Below are positions 28,519 through 37,741 of a stretch of DNA of 64,000 nt, piece by piece. The translations under genes and the position numbers were made by a program. The DNA is from Bacteroidota bacterium. Lineage in GTDB: Bacteria > Bacteroidota > Bacteroidia > Chitinophagales > Chitinophagaceae. The stretch's first letter is position 1. Every line of letters starts with the position of its first letter. The notes beneath the pieces are model-generated. The model did no database searches. It was not told where the DNA came from and saw only the letters and a list, made by a program, of their open reading frames with translations. Where the stretch lies: positions 62,001-126,000 of the forward strand of contig CANGUG010000006.1 of the NCBI GenBank assembly GCA_947457075.1, given 5' to 3'.

Positions 28519-28875
28519 ATGAAAGCAATTAAAAACAAAGTACAATTGGTGGGCCGTTTGGGTGCCGAGCCAGAAATGAAAACCTATGGGGAGAATAAAA
28601 AATTAGCCAATATCAGATTGGCGGTAAATGATCGTTATAAAAATGCAAAAGGAGAGTGGATGGATGAAACCCAATGGTTTACTTTAGTGGCATGGTCCAA
28701 ACTAGCCACTTATGTTGAAAAATATTTAACCAAGGGGACCGAAGTGGCTGTTGAAGGACGTATAGTCAATAAAGCTTTTACCGATAAAAATGGCGTAAAG
28801 CGCGTGAGTACAGAAATTATTGTAGGTGAAATTTTATTACTCTCAAAACAAAAGGAATTACTGCTAGAAATTTAA
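28519..28875 (+). CDS. ssb: Single-stranded DNA-binding protein, short form
   Basis: OB-fold protein of 118 residues that covers ssDNA. It begins MKAIKNKVQLVGRLGAEPEMK and carries the SSB strands LANIRLAVNDRYKN and WFTLVAWSKLA, EGRIVNK. The ATG used is 12 codons into a longer frame because the SSB N-terminus starts here. It lacks the linker and the acidic tail (normally ending in DDDIPF or similar) that recruits repair proteins; it ends KQKELLLEI. So it may be a second SSB rather than the essential one, which I do not see here. Confidence 0.9.
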   Translation: MKAIKNKVQLVGRLGAEPEMKTYGENKKLANIRLAVNDRYKNAKGEWMDETQWFTLVAWSKLATYVEKYLTKGTEVAVEGRIVNKAFTDKNGVKRVSTEIIVGEILLLSKQKELLLEI

Positions 28876-28884
28876 TGGGTTTAG

Positions 28885-28892
28885 TATCTTTG
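28885..28892 (+). promoter_or_regulatory. -7 box almost touching the comB start
   Basis: TATCTTTG, exact TAnnTTTG, ending only 4 bases before the ATG. Transcription would start at or within the start codon region, so the mRNA would be leaderless. No clear -33. Confidence 0.5.
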
Positions 28893-28896
28893 CCCC

Positions 28897-29634
28897 ATGA
28901 GTAGTGAAAATAAACAGAAGCCTAGTTTACATACCGTTCTAACGCCACAATTATTGGATTTATATGAAATAAAAGATAGTATTGTTGTCATCATTGATGT
29001 ATTTAGAGCTACTTCAACGATGGCAACAGCACTGCATAATGGAGCCACTAAAATTATTCCAGTTGATAGCGCTGAAGCATGTATAGAAATGGGGAAGGCC
29101 ACTGGAGGGATAACCGCCGGTGAAAGAGACGGGAAAATCATCCCAGGATTAGCGTATGGGAATTCACCTTCTGAATATCCAAGATCCTTTATCGAAAACA
29201 AAACATTGGTAATTACGACAACCAATGGCACTAAACTATTGCACATGGCACTTCGTAAAGGGGTCAAAGAGGTGATTACGGGCTCTTTTCCTAATTTATC
29301 CAATGTAGTTGCGTATTTAAAAGCACAAAATGCACCGGTTATTTTAGGTTGTTCTGGTTGGAAAAATAGGTTTAATATTGAGGATACCCTGTTTGCGGGT
29401 GCGGTGATTGAGGAAATTAAGGAGCATTTCACCATTCATTGTGATAGCAGTTTTATGGCAAACCAATTGTATAATCAGCATAAGGCCAACCTGCCCTCCT
29501 ATATAAAAACCTTAACCCATTGGCATCGTTTAGCGGCCTATGGTTTAGAAGCGGACATGCTTTATTGTGTGACGCCTGATATTGCACCTAGTTTACCCAT
29601 TTTTAAAGATGGTGCATTGATAAATGGGGCATAA
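28897..29634 (+). CDS. comB: 2-phosphosulfolactate phosphatase family (ComB)
   Basis: ComB fold protein of 245 residues. Family motifs: VVIIDVFRATSTMATALHNGA near residue 29 (split as VVIIDVFRATST), GERDGKIIPGLAYGNSP near 75, TTTNGTKLL near 110 and CSGWKNRFNIEDTLFAGA near 155. In archaea ComB makes sulfolactate for coenzyme M; in Bacteroidota the true substrate is uncertain. It sits alone between ssb and the SNF2 helicase. Confidence 0.9.
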   Translation: MSSENKQKPSLHTVLTPQLLDLYEIKDSIVVIIDVFRATSTMATALHNGATKIIPVDSAEACIEMGKATGGITAGERDGKIIPGLAYGNSPSEYPRSFIENKTLVITTTNGTKLLHMALRKGVKEVITGSFPNLSNVVAYLKAQNAPVILGCSGWKNRFNIEDTLFAGAVIEEIKEHFTIHCDSSFMANQLYNQHKANLPSYIKTLTHWHRLAAYGLEADMLYCVTPDIAPSLPIFKDGALINGA

Positions 29635-29662
29635 GAATAGCGAAAATTAGCCCACAAATTCG

Positions 29663-29670
29663 TACATTTG
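29663..29670 (+). promoter_or_regulatory. -7 box in front of the SNF2 helicase gene
   Basis: TACATTTG matches TAnnTTTG, 38 bases before the ATG. A small hairpin (CCCTTT-TCA-AAAGGG, 29678-29692) follows inside the predicted leader; with the T-rich CATTTTGTATAA after it, it may instead terminate comB. Confidence 0.45.
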
Positions 29671-29708
29671 CAAATTGCCCTTTTCAAAAGGGTCATTTTG
29701 TATAATTT

Positions 29709-32700
29709 ATGGCATTACCCTATTTAGTAAAACACATTTATAGCTACGGAACCGAGGAGGTAATTAGACGTGGGAAAAAGATTTTCGCACTGAAAAATAT
29801 CGAGTTGGTAAAATTTGATCCTTTATTAGGCAGTATTCATTGCCGTGTTAAGGACGATGGCTATAGTACCTATTATAAGGTAACTATCGAAAATTTTAAA
29901 AGTCCAGCAACCCTTTCCTTGAGATGTGGTTGTCCCTATAATTTGTCAGAAGTATGTAGACACAAAGCAGCTGCTTTATTTTTTGTGCAGGATTTGTTGG
30001 ACAAAAACTTATTGGACTATAAGCAAACTTCCTATGTGACAACGCATACACAATTGCGTACAAAGAATTTGGATTTGAAAATGATCCGAATGTTATGTTC
30101 TAAATCAACTTTTGAAAAAGCAGAAACTACCTTAAAGTCCAACAGGCCGCATATTGTTGAAAGTGCGAATGAAAAAGTAGTTGCAGAGATGGATGAAAAT
30201 GGCAGGACCTATCATATTATTGTACAAAAAAATGAGGAACGCTTTTTTGATACCTCATGCGATTGTTTGAGTGAAACGGAATATCCATTATGTATTCATA
30301 AAACAGTATTACTGTTGCAATTGTTTCAATTAAAAGGCGCTGATTATTTTGAAACCATTCGTAATTGGGATAGAGAAAAAAATAAATTATTGGCACTGTA
30401 TGGTTATTCCTTAGATGATTATATCGAAGACAAGTTTGAGTTTACCTATCAGGAGGGTAAGCCATTTTTAAAAGTGTTGGATGAGCGTATTCAAAAAATT
30501 AACGCAAGTCCCGTGGCAACTTTAAGGAAGATACCCAAGTCCAATGACTGGGATATAGAGCAAGTGCAAAGCGGAACAGAAGTAAGCACTGCTAAAACCA
30601 CGGAACGCTATGGATTAGTTATTCAGCAAACCATTAATGAATATCCATTTTTATCATTAAGTGTGATTAAAGGGGAAGTGAATGAAGAAGGAACAGTATT
30701 TGTAGGTAAGGTAGAAAAATTGGATTTGCCGAAGTTTGTAACTCCAGAAGATATTAAGGAAGAGGATAAGAATTTAATTCAATTGGTTAGAAAATTGCAA
30801 TCACCAGAGCTTACAAAGTTCCTCAATAAAAATTCTCCATTTATGGGGATTTGGGATACGATATTGCATTCCGATGAATCTAATTTACCTGATGAGACCA
30901 AGGAGTTAATTCAGGAATACATGCATCCTAAATTGGAAAAATTATGGAGGGATATATCGGAACATCCTTTCAATTTTCATTTACCTAATAACAAACCCTT
31001 TACGACTGCTAATTTACAAAAGGCCGAATTGGTTTTTAATCCTATTCAACCTTGCTTTAAAGTAGAAAGGGAGGCGGATAGCTATACTATCTATGCACAA
31101 GTGAATTTGCCTGAAGGTAAAATATCCCTGGAGGAAAATCACGCCAAATCGCATTTTGTTTTTCAATATCATCACCAATTTTTTGTTTGGAAAAATAGAG
31201 CCGATTTAAAATGGGTGGAAAGTTTTATGCCTTCCGGGTTTAATCAAATAAGCTTGGACCAATGGCCTGCTTTTTTACAAAGTACTTTATTGCCATTGTC
31301 AAAATCCTATGCAGTAGAATTAGGCAATGTAAAACAAGAAAAGTTGAGAGGGGTAAAACCACAGTTACAAATTTTACTTAAAGAGGATAGAGAATATTTA
31401 TTATTTGAGCCCCTATTTCTTTACAATGATATCCTAGTTACAATAGACGATGGGCTATCTGTTATTCAACAGAAAGGGGATAAAATCATAATTTTAGAAA
31501 GAGACTTAGCAGCAGAACGAAGCTTAATTGGAATTATTGAGCAACTTCATTCTGGATTTATCAGGCCTAATGAAGGAAATGTATTGGCGTTGAAAGGAGC
31601 TGAAGTGTTAAGGAACAATTGGTTTTTCTTATTTGTAGATACCTTAAAGGAAAAGCAAATTCCAATATTTGGATCTGAAAATTTAAAGCAATTCAAATTC
31701 AATACGGCAAAGCCCATTACTAAATTATATATAAGTAGTAATACTGACTGGTTTGATGCTAAGGTTGAAATATCCTTTGGAGATCAAAAAGTATCTGTAC
31801 AGGATATTAAAAATATGTTGTCTAATAAACAACAATTTGTACCCTTAAAAGATGGTAGCTTAGGGTTACTTCCTGAAAAATGGTTGAATAAATACTCTTT
31901 ATTGTTTAAGGTAGGAGAGGGTAAAGCGGACAATTTAAAATTAAGCAAATACCATTTTTCTATCATTGACGAATTATATGAACAAAGAGACGAGGAAGAA
32001 TTAATCTTTAAGTTAGAAGAGAAGTATGAGAAAATTCGTGAAAAGTATTCTATTGCAGATGTAGCGCCTCCGGGACATTTATCCCCTATTTTAAGGCCCT
32101 ATCAAGTGAGTGGTTTTCAATGGTTAAATTATTTACATGATGTACAATGGGGTGGCATTTTAGCGGATGATATGGGATTGGGTAAGACTATCCAAACTTT
32201 ATCTTTCTTACAACATTTGAAAGAAAAAAATGGCAAATTGTTAGCCCTAGTAGTTTGTCCTACCACACTTTTGTATAACTGGCAAAATGAATTAAAAAAA
32301 TTCACACCAAGTTTAACCTTCCAAATCCACCACGGCGGTACAAGAAGCAAGTCACAGTTATTTAAAGATCCAGTGGAGGTAATTATCACCACTTATGGTA
32401 CATTAAGAAGTGATATTAAAATGTTTTCCGAAGTGAAATTTGATTATGTTATTTTGGACGAAAGTCAAGCGATAAAAAATCCTTCTAGTAAAGTTACCAA
32501 GGCAGCTTGTTTGTTACAAGCCACCAACAAACTATGTTTGAGTGGTACCCCTTTACAAAACAATACTTTTGATATTTATGCTCAAATGAACTTTTTGAAT
32601 CCGGGCATGTTGGGTACAGTCGAGTATTTCAAGCATAATTTTTCAATGCCTATTGATAAGTTTGATGAGAAAGAACAAAAAGAACATTTAAGAAAATTTG

Positions 32701-33476
32701 TATTCCCTTTTATTTTACGTCGAACAAAAGAGCAAGTAGCTAAAGATTTACCTGAAAAGCAAGAAATGGTTTTGTATTGTGAAATGGGTGATGCGCAAAG
32801 AAAAATTTATGAAGCGTATAGAAATGATTATCGCGATAAGTTAATAGGCATGGTGGAAGAAAAAGGCATACAAAAATCACAGTTGTCTATTTTACAAGGA
32901 TTAATGAAATTGAGACAAATTTGCGACAGTCCTGCTATCATTAAGGATGAAGCTTATCCCAATGAGTCGGTTAAATTAACGGAATTGACACGTGAAATAG
33001 CCGAAAACATTGGAGATCATAAAGCCTTGGTTTTTTCGCAATTCCTTGGCATGTTGAGCCTTATTAAAGAACAATTAACGAAGCTTGGCATTGATTATGA
33101 ATATTTTGATGGAGGTAGCAGTATTCAAGAAAGAGAAAAAGCAATTGAACGTTTTCAAAATGATTCAAAATGCAGGGTCTTTTTAATTTCATTGAAAGCA
33201 GGAGGTGTAGGTTTAAATTTAACGGCTGCCGACTATGTATATATCGTAGATCCTTGGTGGAACCCTGCTGTGGAGCAACAAGCTATTGATAGAACGCATC
33301 GTATTGGTCAAACAAAAAATATATTTGCTTATCGTATGATTTGTACTGATACGGTAGAGGATAAAATCTTAAAGTTGCAAGACCGAAAAAGATCCTTGGC
33401 CAAGGAATTAATTTCCGATGAAGAGGGATTTGTTAAATCCTTAACCAAGGATGATATTGCTTACTTATTTAGTTAG
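29709..33476 (+). CDS. SWIM zinc finger / SNF2 family helicase
   Basis: 1255-residue ATP-dependent DNA translocase. SWIM finger near the N-terminus (Cys73-x-Cys75...Cys83-x-His85), then a long middle region of about 700 residues without clear motifs. SNF2 ATPase in the C-terminal third: Walker A DDMGLGKT near 817-824, DESQ box near 916, SGTPLQNN, and helicase motifs QFLGML, LKAGGVGLNLTAAD and RTHRIGQ. This is the RapA/HepA-like class common in Bacteroidota. Probably acts in chromatin or transcription remodelling; no partner gene adjacent. Confidence 0.93.
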   Translation: MALPYLVKHIYSYGTEEVIRRGKKIFALKNIELVKFDPLLGSIHCRVKDDGYSTYYKVTIENFKSPATLSLRCGCPYNLSEVCRHKAAALFFVQDLLDKNLLDYKQTSYVTTHTQLRTKNLDLKMIRMLCSKSTFEKAETTLKSNRPHIVESANEKVVAEMDENGRTYHIIVQKNEERFFDTSCDCLSETEYPLCIHKTVLLLQLFQLKGADYFETIRNWDREKNKLLALYGYSLDDYIEDKFEFTYQEGKPFLKVLDERIQKINASPVATLRKIPKSNDWDIEQVQSGTEVSTAKTTERYGLVIQQTINEYPFLSLSVIKGEVNEEGTVFVGKVEKLDLPKFVTPEDIKEEDKNLIQLVRKLQSPELTKFLNKNSPFMGIWDTILHSDESNLPDETKELIQEYMHPKLEKLWRDISEHPFNFHLPNNKPFTTANLQKAELVFNPIQPCFKVEREADSYTIYAQVNLPEGKISLEENHAKSHFVFQYHHQFFVWKNRADLKWVESFMPSGFNQISLDQWPAFLQSTLLPLSKSYAVELGNVKQEKLRGVKPQLQILLKEDREYLLFEPLFLYNDILVTIDDGLSVIQQKGDKIIILERDLAAERSLIGIIEQLHSGFIRPNEGNVLALKGAEVLRNNWFFLFVDTLKEKQIPIFGSENLKQFKFNTAKPITKLYISSNTDWFDAKVEISFGDQKVSVQDIKNMLSNKQQFVPLKDGSLGLLPEKWLNKYSLLFKVGEGKADNLKLSKYHFSIIDELYEQRDEEELIFKLEEKYEKIREKYSIADVAPPGHLSPILRPYQVSGFQWLNYLHDVQWGGILADDMGLGKTIQTLSFLQHLKEKNGKLLALVVCPTTLLYNWQNELKKFTPSLTFQIHHGGTRSKSQLFKDPVEVIITTYGTLRSDIKMFSEVKFDYVILDESQAIKNPSSKVTKAACLLQATNKLCLSGTPLQNNTFDIYAQMNFLNPGMLGTVEYFKHNFSMPIDKFDEKEQKEHLRKFVFPFILRRTKEQVAKDLPEKQEMVLYCEMGDAQRKIYEAYRNDYRDKLIGMVEEKGIQKSQLSILQGLMKLRQICDSPAIIKDEAYPNESVKLTELTREIAENIGDHKALVFSQFLGMLSLIKEQLTKLGIDYEYFDGGSSIQEREKAIERFQNDSKCRVFLISLKAGGVGLNLTAADYVYIVDPWWNPAVEQQAIDRTHRIGQTKNIFAYRMICTDTVEDKILKLQDRKRSLAKELISDEEGFVKSLTKDDIAYLFS

Positions 33477-33516
33477 TTGCCCGGTCAGTCAGGGGTATTG
33501 TTCAATAAGCAACTAA

Positions 33517-33834
33517 TTATTTTTTCAGTGCTGCTGCTGCCAAATTTGCTTTCGGATTTTTTAAAAACTCCGCTTTGCATTCGCTTGCGCAAAAACCTAA
33601 TACATGGTTATCGTAGTGCGCAGTATCACTTATGCCAGCAGTCGTGGGCATTCCACAAGTAGGATCTTTTTTATTATCAACTTTTGCGGCATCAAAAACA
33701 AGGATATTGGTGGTATCAGTTGCCATTTCTATATCGGACTGTTTTTGTGTGTTATCCTTATTTTCCTCTTGGTTATTACAAGCTGTAAATAGTAAACCAG
33801 CACAGATAAATGTGATTAATATTGTCTTTTGCAT
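33517..33834 (-). CDS. Lipoprotein with YHS domain
   Basis: 105 residues. Lipobox LFTAC with lipidated Cys19 after MQKTILITFICAGLLF, a short acidic/Asn-Gln linker, then a YHS-like domain: DPTCGMPTTAGISDTAHYDN then HVLGFCASECKAEFLKNP, with three Cys that could hold a metal ion. YHS domains often sit near copper or mercury transport genes but none is nearby. Convergent with the SNF2 gene. Confidence 0.85.
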   Translation of the reverse strand: MQKTILITFICAGLLFTACNNQEENKDNTQKQSDIEMATDTTNILVFDAAKVDNKKDPTCGMPTTAGISDTAHYDNHVLGFCASECKAEFLKNPKANLAAAALKK

Positions 33835-34024
33835 AGTGTTTATTTTAAATGAGCGCTCACAAAATTACAATGGATTCACCAAAATAGGGCAATAAAGTAG
33901 GACTTATTGGCAGCGCTCTGATACCCTTATAGATTGGGTACGGAATAAGTGAATAAAAGACTAAATATAGGCATGCCATTGGGAGATGCCTTTAAAAAAT
34001 AACGATAGCTAGGGATAATGAATG

Positions 34025-34040
34025 AAAATCCATGGATTTT
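34025..34040. repeat. Perfect 16-bp palindrome upstream of the FKBP gene
   Basis: AAAATCCATGGATTTT. It lies 46 bases before a -7 box and about 90 bases before the FKBP start, a usual place for an activator or repressor site. A direct repeat TTGATCCAC also occurs at 34048 and 34091. The rest of the 290-base gap shows no gene. No regulator can be named. Confidence 0.4.
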
Positions 34041-34085
34041 GATAAAGTTGATCCACAAATTGGTTATTTTTTGAATAGCTAATTG

Positions 34086-34093
34086 TATTTTTG
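34086..34093 (+). promoter_or_regulatory. -7 box of the FKBP gene
   Basis: TATTTTTG, exact TAnnTTTG, 34 bases before the ATG. A TTG lies 23 bases upstream, slightly beyond the usual spacing. Moderate support. Confidence 0.4.
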
Positions 34094-34127
34094 ATCCACG
34101 AAAAAGAATAGAAACTAAATATACACT

Positions 34128-34862
34128 ATGAAAAAAGGAATTTTAATAACAATGGCTTTTGTACTATCGTTTGGCGCAATAGCCCAGGTGAAAACGGTGG
34201 TACCTGCTAAAGCTAATGTAGCAGCTACAAAGCCAGTAGCCTCCAAAACCAACTCAATATCGGGTTTTAAAAATATTAAGGATAGCGCCTCTTATGCTTT
34301 GGGATATAGAATTGCGCAAAGTTTAAAAGGACAGGGCTTACAAGATGTTAACTTTGAAATGTTTAAAAAAGGAATGGCTGCAGGGGTTATCGCTAAAACA
34401 GTTATCCCTGATAGCTTAATTGATTTATGTATTAAAAACTACCAAGATAAAATGACTCAAGAAAAAATCGCAATCAACAGAGCTACAGGAAAAGCTTTCT
34501 TAGAAGAAAATGCAAAAAAACCAGGTGTTGTTAAAATGACCAATGGTATGCAGTATTTAGTTTTAACCGAGGGTAAAGGTACCGAACATCCTACCTTAAA
34601 AAGTAAGGTTAAATGTCACTACCACGGTACGTTAATTAATGGTGAAATATTTGACAGTTCGGTTGACAGAGGGGAGCCAATTACATTCCCTTTAAATGGA
34701 GTAATTAAAGGATGGCAGGATGCTGTTCAGTTAATGACAGTGGGAGCGAAGTGGAGATTGTTTATCCCTAGTGAATTAGCTTATGGGGAGCGTTCGGCTG
34801 GACCTGTTATTGGACCTGGATCTACCTTAATTTTCGATGTAGAATTATTAGGTATAGAATAA
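34128..34862 (+). CDS. FKBP-type peptidyl-prolyl isomerase, exported
   Basis: 244 residues. Signal peptide MKKGILITMAFVLSFGAIA, an N-terminal dimerisation region with the FkpA/Mip pattern (DSASYALGYRIAQSLKGQGL), then a C-terminal FKBP domain (VKCHYHGTLINGEIFDSSV, RGEPITFPLNGVIKGWQDAV, AYGERSAGPVIGPGSTLIF) with the active-site residues in place. Folds periplasmic or outer-membrane proteins. A strong terminator follows directly. Confidence 0.94.
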   Translation: MKKGILITMAFVLSFGAIAQVKTVVPAKANVAATKPVASKTNSISGFKNIKDSASYALGYRIAQSLKGQGLQDVNFEMFKKGMAAGVIAKTVIPDSLIDLCIKNYQDKMTQEKIAINRATGKAFLEENAKKPGVVKMTNGMQYLVLTEGKGTEHPTLKSKVKCHYHGTLINGEIFDSSVDRGEPITFPLNGVIKGWQDAVQLMTVGAKWRLFIPSELAYGERSAGPVIGPGSTLIFDVELLGIE

Positions 34863-34883
34863 TTGTCTATAAATAAGTGAATG

Positions 34884-34903
34884 CACCCCCAAAATTGGGG
34901 GTG
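34884..34903 (+). terminator. Terminator after the FKBP gene
   Basis: Stem CACCCCCAA / TTGGGGGTG with a 2-base centre AA, followed by TTTTTAT. Strong GC-rich intrinsic terminator about 20 bases after the stop. It ends 51 bases before the next ATG. Confidence 0.9.
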
Positions 34904-34954
34904 TTTTTATTGGTATTAAGTGGTAATTTTGTGTCTCGTTTTAAAGAAACTATT

Positions 34955-35692
34955 ATGCGTAAAATATTCCCTCTTTTTATTGTACTTGGATTGCTTTATA
35001 CAGCTTGTACTCCCAACAATGTAAAAACAGATGACGCCATTGTAAAAATCATGGACAGTGCTAATGTAACAGGAAGTTTTGCCTTAATGGAAAATGGGTC
35101 TGGCCAGTTTACTATCACTAATTTGTCTGCTTATAAGGATTCTGCCTACGCCCCTTTAAATACATTTTTTGCAGTGCCTACTTTATTAGGACTAGATAAA
35201 GGATATATACATCAAGGTATAAATAATTTAATTGCCTTTGACTCAGTAAATTATTATAAGGAATTGATTTCAAAAATTGGCAGAGTCAATATGTTAAAAT
35301 CAATTGATTCTTTGCAATATGGCAAGGGAATAATTAGTGCAGATTCAGCCATGTATTGGGCAAATAATTCTTTAAGAATTACACCTGACGAGCAACTAGG
35401 CTTTATAAAAAAACTATATTTCACAAAACTGCCTTTTCAAAAGAGATCTCAAGAATTGTTTAAAAAATTAATTTTAAAAGAAGACAATACCAGCTATAAA
35501 CTAAGTTATATTGATGCAGTGGATACAGAAAAAGGGAATTCTTGGATTGTTGGTTATATTGAAGAAAACAAACATCCCTATTTCTTTGTTTTATATACAC
35601 ATGCTATGAAGCCAATTGCTGCTTCAGATAATGCATCCGCTTTATTAAAACGTATTTTATTACAACAAGGCTTTTTAAAAGGAGTTAGATAA
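34955..35692 (+). CDS. Lipoprotein with degenerate class D beta-lactamase fold
   Basis: 245 residues starting MRKIFPLFIVLGLLYTAC, with lipidated Cys18; earlier in-frame codons overlap the terminator. The rest follows the OXA family closely: YAPLNTFFAVPTLLGLDKG (65-83), QYGKG (121-125), TPDEQLGFIKKLYFTKLPF (143-161), and WIVGYIEENKHPYFFVLY near 197. But the catalytic Ser-x-x-Lys is Asn69-Thr-Phe-Phe72, and the KTG strand reads YIDAVDTEKG. It therefore cannot be an acylated serine enzyme. Likely a binding or structural descendant. Function unknown. Confidence 0.8.
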   Translation: MRKIFPLFIVLGLLYTACTPNNVKTDDAIVKIMDSANVTGSFALMENGSGQFTITNLSAYKDSAYAPLNTFFAVPTLLGLDKGYIHQGINNLIAFDSVNYYKELISKIGRVNMLKSIDSLQYGKGIISADSAMYWANNSLRITPDEQLGFIKKLYFTKLPFQKRSQELFKKLILKEDNTSYKLSYIDAVDTEKGNSWIVGYIEENKHPYFFVLYTHAMKPIAASDNASALLKRILLQQGFLKGVR

Positions 35693-35712
35693 AATAGTTA
35701 AAACTGCACATT

Positions 35713-37722
35713 ATGCAACAATATTGTAATTCATTAACTTCATACAAACGCTTTATCACCCGTGAAGTGAGCGTAGGAAATTTAATTATTGGAGGCGGTC
35801 ATCCGGTTAAAGTACAAACCATGACTACCACTGATACCATGGATACAGAAAAGACGGTTGAACAAATCATTAGGTGTATTGAAGCTGGAGCAGAACTTGT
35901 CCGAATTACAGCTCCAAGTAAAAAGGAAGCTGAAAATTTAGCAAAAATTCAAGCGATACTTCGTGAAAAAGGGTATGATACTCCTTTGGTTGCAGATATA
36001 CATTTTACACCTAATGCTGCTGAGATTGCGGCCACTATTGTGGCTAAGGTAAGAGTAAATCCAGGGAACTATGTAGATAAGAAAAAATTTGAACAAATTG
36101 AATATACCGACGCTGAATATCTCGAAGAAATAGAACGAATTAGAGAAAGGTTTACGCCACTAGTGCTTTTGTGTAAGGAGCATGGAACAGCAATGCGCAT
36201 AGGTACCAACCATGGCTCATTAAGTGACCGTATTATGAGTAGATATGGGGACACTGCGAATGGAATGGTAGAAAGTGCAATGGAATTTTTACGTATTGCA
36301 CGTTCCTTGGACTATCATCAAATTGTGTTGAGTATGAAGTCCAGTAATCCACAAGTGATGGTGCATGCCTATAGATTACTTATTCAACAAATGCAAAATG
36401 AATTTGGGGAATCCTATCCATTGCATTTGGGGGTTACTGAAGCGGGAGATGGGGAAGATGGCAGAATTAAAAGTGCTATTGGCATTGGAACACTTTTAGA
36501 AGATGGCATTGGAGATACCATTAGAGTAAGCTTAACAGAGGATCCTGAATTAGAAATTCCTGTGTGTAGAGATATTGTTAAAAGGTACAATGGCCGATCC
36601 AATGAGTCCCATTCGTCCATTATGCCAATTGAAAAATTGAATTATAATCCCTTTGAGTATAAAAAACGAACTACACATACAGTGGCGAATATCGGCGGCG
36701 GCAATGTGCCTATTGTAGTAGCGGATATGAGTCGTTTATTGGACTTTACCCCTGCTTCCTTGAATGCCATTGGCTATCAATATAATGAAGCAACTGATAA
36801 ATGGAACATTGCAGATGCGGCAGCGGATTATATCTTCCTGGGTAATCATACACTTGATTTTGAAATACCTGGAACATTAAAAGGTATTCTTCATTATGAT
36901 AAATGGATGGAGATAGGGGATGACCATAAATATGCGCCAATATTTGACGCAGGCATTTTTTTAAATGCTGCTTCAAAAAGTAAAGTGTTGAATTTCGTGT
37001 CAATAGATGCGTATAGCACCAATACAACTATTTCGGATGAACAGTTACTGCAAATTGCAAAGGATAAGACGGCCGTTTTTTGTATAAGTAGCCAATTAGT
37101 CAATGCAATGCAAGCAGTAAGGAGGATGGTTATTAGATTTATTGATTTACAAATCACCAACCCTGTTGTATTGGTTACCGATAGCCAAGGACTTACAACC
37201 GATGAGCATTTAATTCATTTTGCAACTGAAACGGGTGCGCTTCTTTTGGATGGGATGGGGGATGGAATTTGTTTGGGTATTGAAGCTGCTTTGTATCCTC
37301 AATTATCCAAGGATTTTGGACAAGTATCAGGTAGAAACTATGTACAAAACAATTCTATTGAACAATTTTTAAATGCAACTTCCTTTGGAATACTGCAAGC
37401 TACTCGAACTAGGATTTCGAAAACCGAATATATTTCATGTCCAAGTTGTGGAAGGACATTATTTGAATTACAAGAAACTACTGCAAAAATCAGAAAGGTA
37501 ACCAATCATTTAAAAGGGTTAAAAATTGCGATTATGGGTTGTATTGTAAATGGTCCTGGTGAAATGGCCGATGCTGATTTTGGGTATGTGGGGAGCGGAG
37601 TGGGTAAAATCACTTTATACAAAGGCAAAGAAGTCATGAAAAGAAATATTGACAGTGAAGTAGCGGTGGATGAGTTAATACAATTATTGAAAGAAAATAA
37701 TGCATGGATTGATCCCCAGTAG
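35713..37722 (+). CDS. ispG: 4-hydroxy-3-methylbut-2-enyl diphosphate synthase, long form
   Basis: MEP-pathway enzyme (GcpE) that makes HMBPP for isoprenoids. N-terminal TIM barrel: VQTMTTTDTMDTEKTV, RITAPSKKEAENL, DIHFTPNAAEIAA. A large inserted domain of about 250-300 residues in the middle marks the plant/Bacteroidota three-domain form (669 residues). C-terminal cluster domain: Cys576 and Cys579 (CPSCGRT), Cys610 in GCIVNGPGE, then Glu617. All four cluster ligands present. Twenty bases after the OXA-like gene; may share its transcript. Confidence 0.96.
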   Translation: MQQYCNSLTSYKRFITREVSVGNLIIGGGHPVKVQTMTTTDTMDTEKTVEQIIRCIEAGAELVRITAPSKKEAENLAKIQAILREKGYDTPLVADIHFTPNAAEIAATIVAKVRVNPGNYVDKKKFEQIEYTDAEYLEEIERIRERFTPLVLLCKEHGTAMRIGTNHGSLSDRIMSRYGDTANGMVESAMEFLRIARSLDYHQIVLSMKSSNPQVMVHAYRLLIQQMQNEFGESYPLHLGVTEAGDGEDGRIKSAIGIGTLLEDGIGDTIRVSLTEDPELEIPVCRDIVKRYNGRSNESHSSIMPIEKLNYNPFEYKKRTTHTVANIGGGNVPIVVADMSRLLDFTPASLNAIGYQYNEATDKWNIADAAADYIFLGNHTLDFEIPGTLKGILHYDKWMEIGDDHKYAPIFDAGIFLNAASKSKVLNFVSIDAYSTNTTISDEQLLQIAKDKTAVFCISSQLVNAMQAVRRMVIRFIDLQITNPVVLVTDSQGLTTDEHLIHFATETGALLLDGMGDGICLGIEAALYPQLSKDFGQVSGRNYVQNNSIEQFLNATSFGILQATRTRISKTEYISCPSCGRTLFELQETTAKIRKVTNHLKGLKIAIMGCIVNGPGEMADADFGYVGSGVGKITLYKGKEVMKRNIDSEVAVDELIQLLKENNAWIDPQ

Positions 37723-37741
37723 ATATCAGTAAATTTTATTT

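Noticed and set aside
28881..29435. 184-codon minus-strand frame over comB
   Set aside because: It is antisense to comB, which keeps all family motifs; the frame has no recognisable domain.
34955..35692. Functional OXA beta-lactamase (resistance gene)
   Set aside because: The catalytic Ser and Lys are replaced and the KTG motif is absent.
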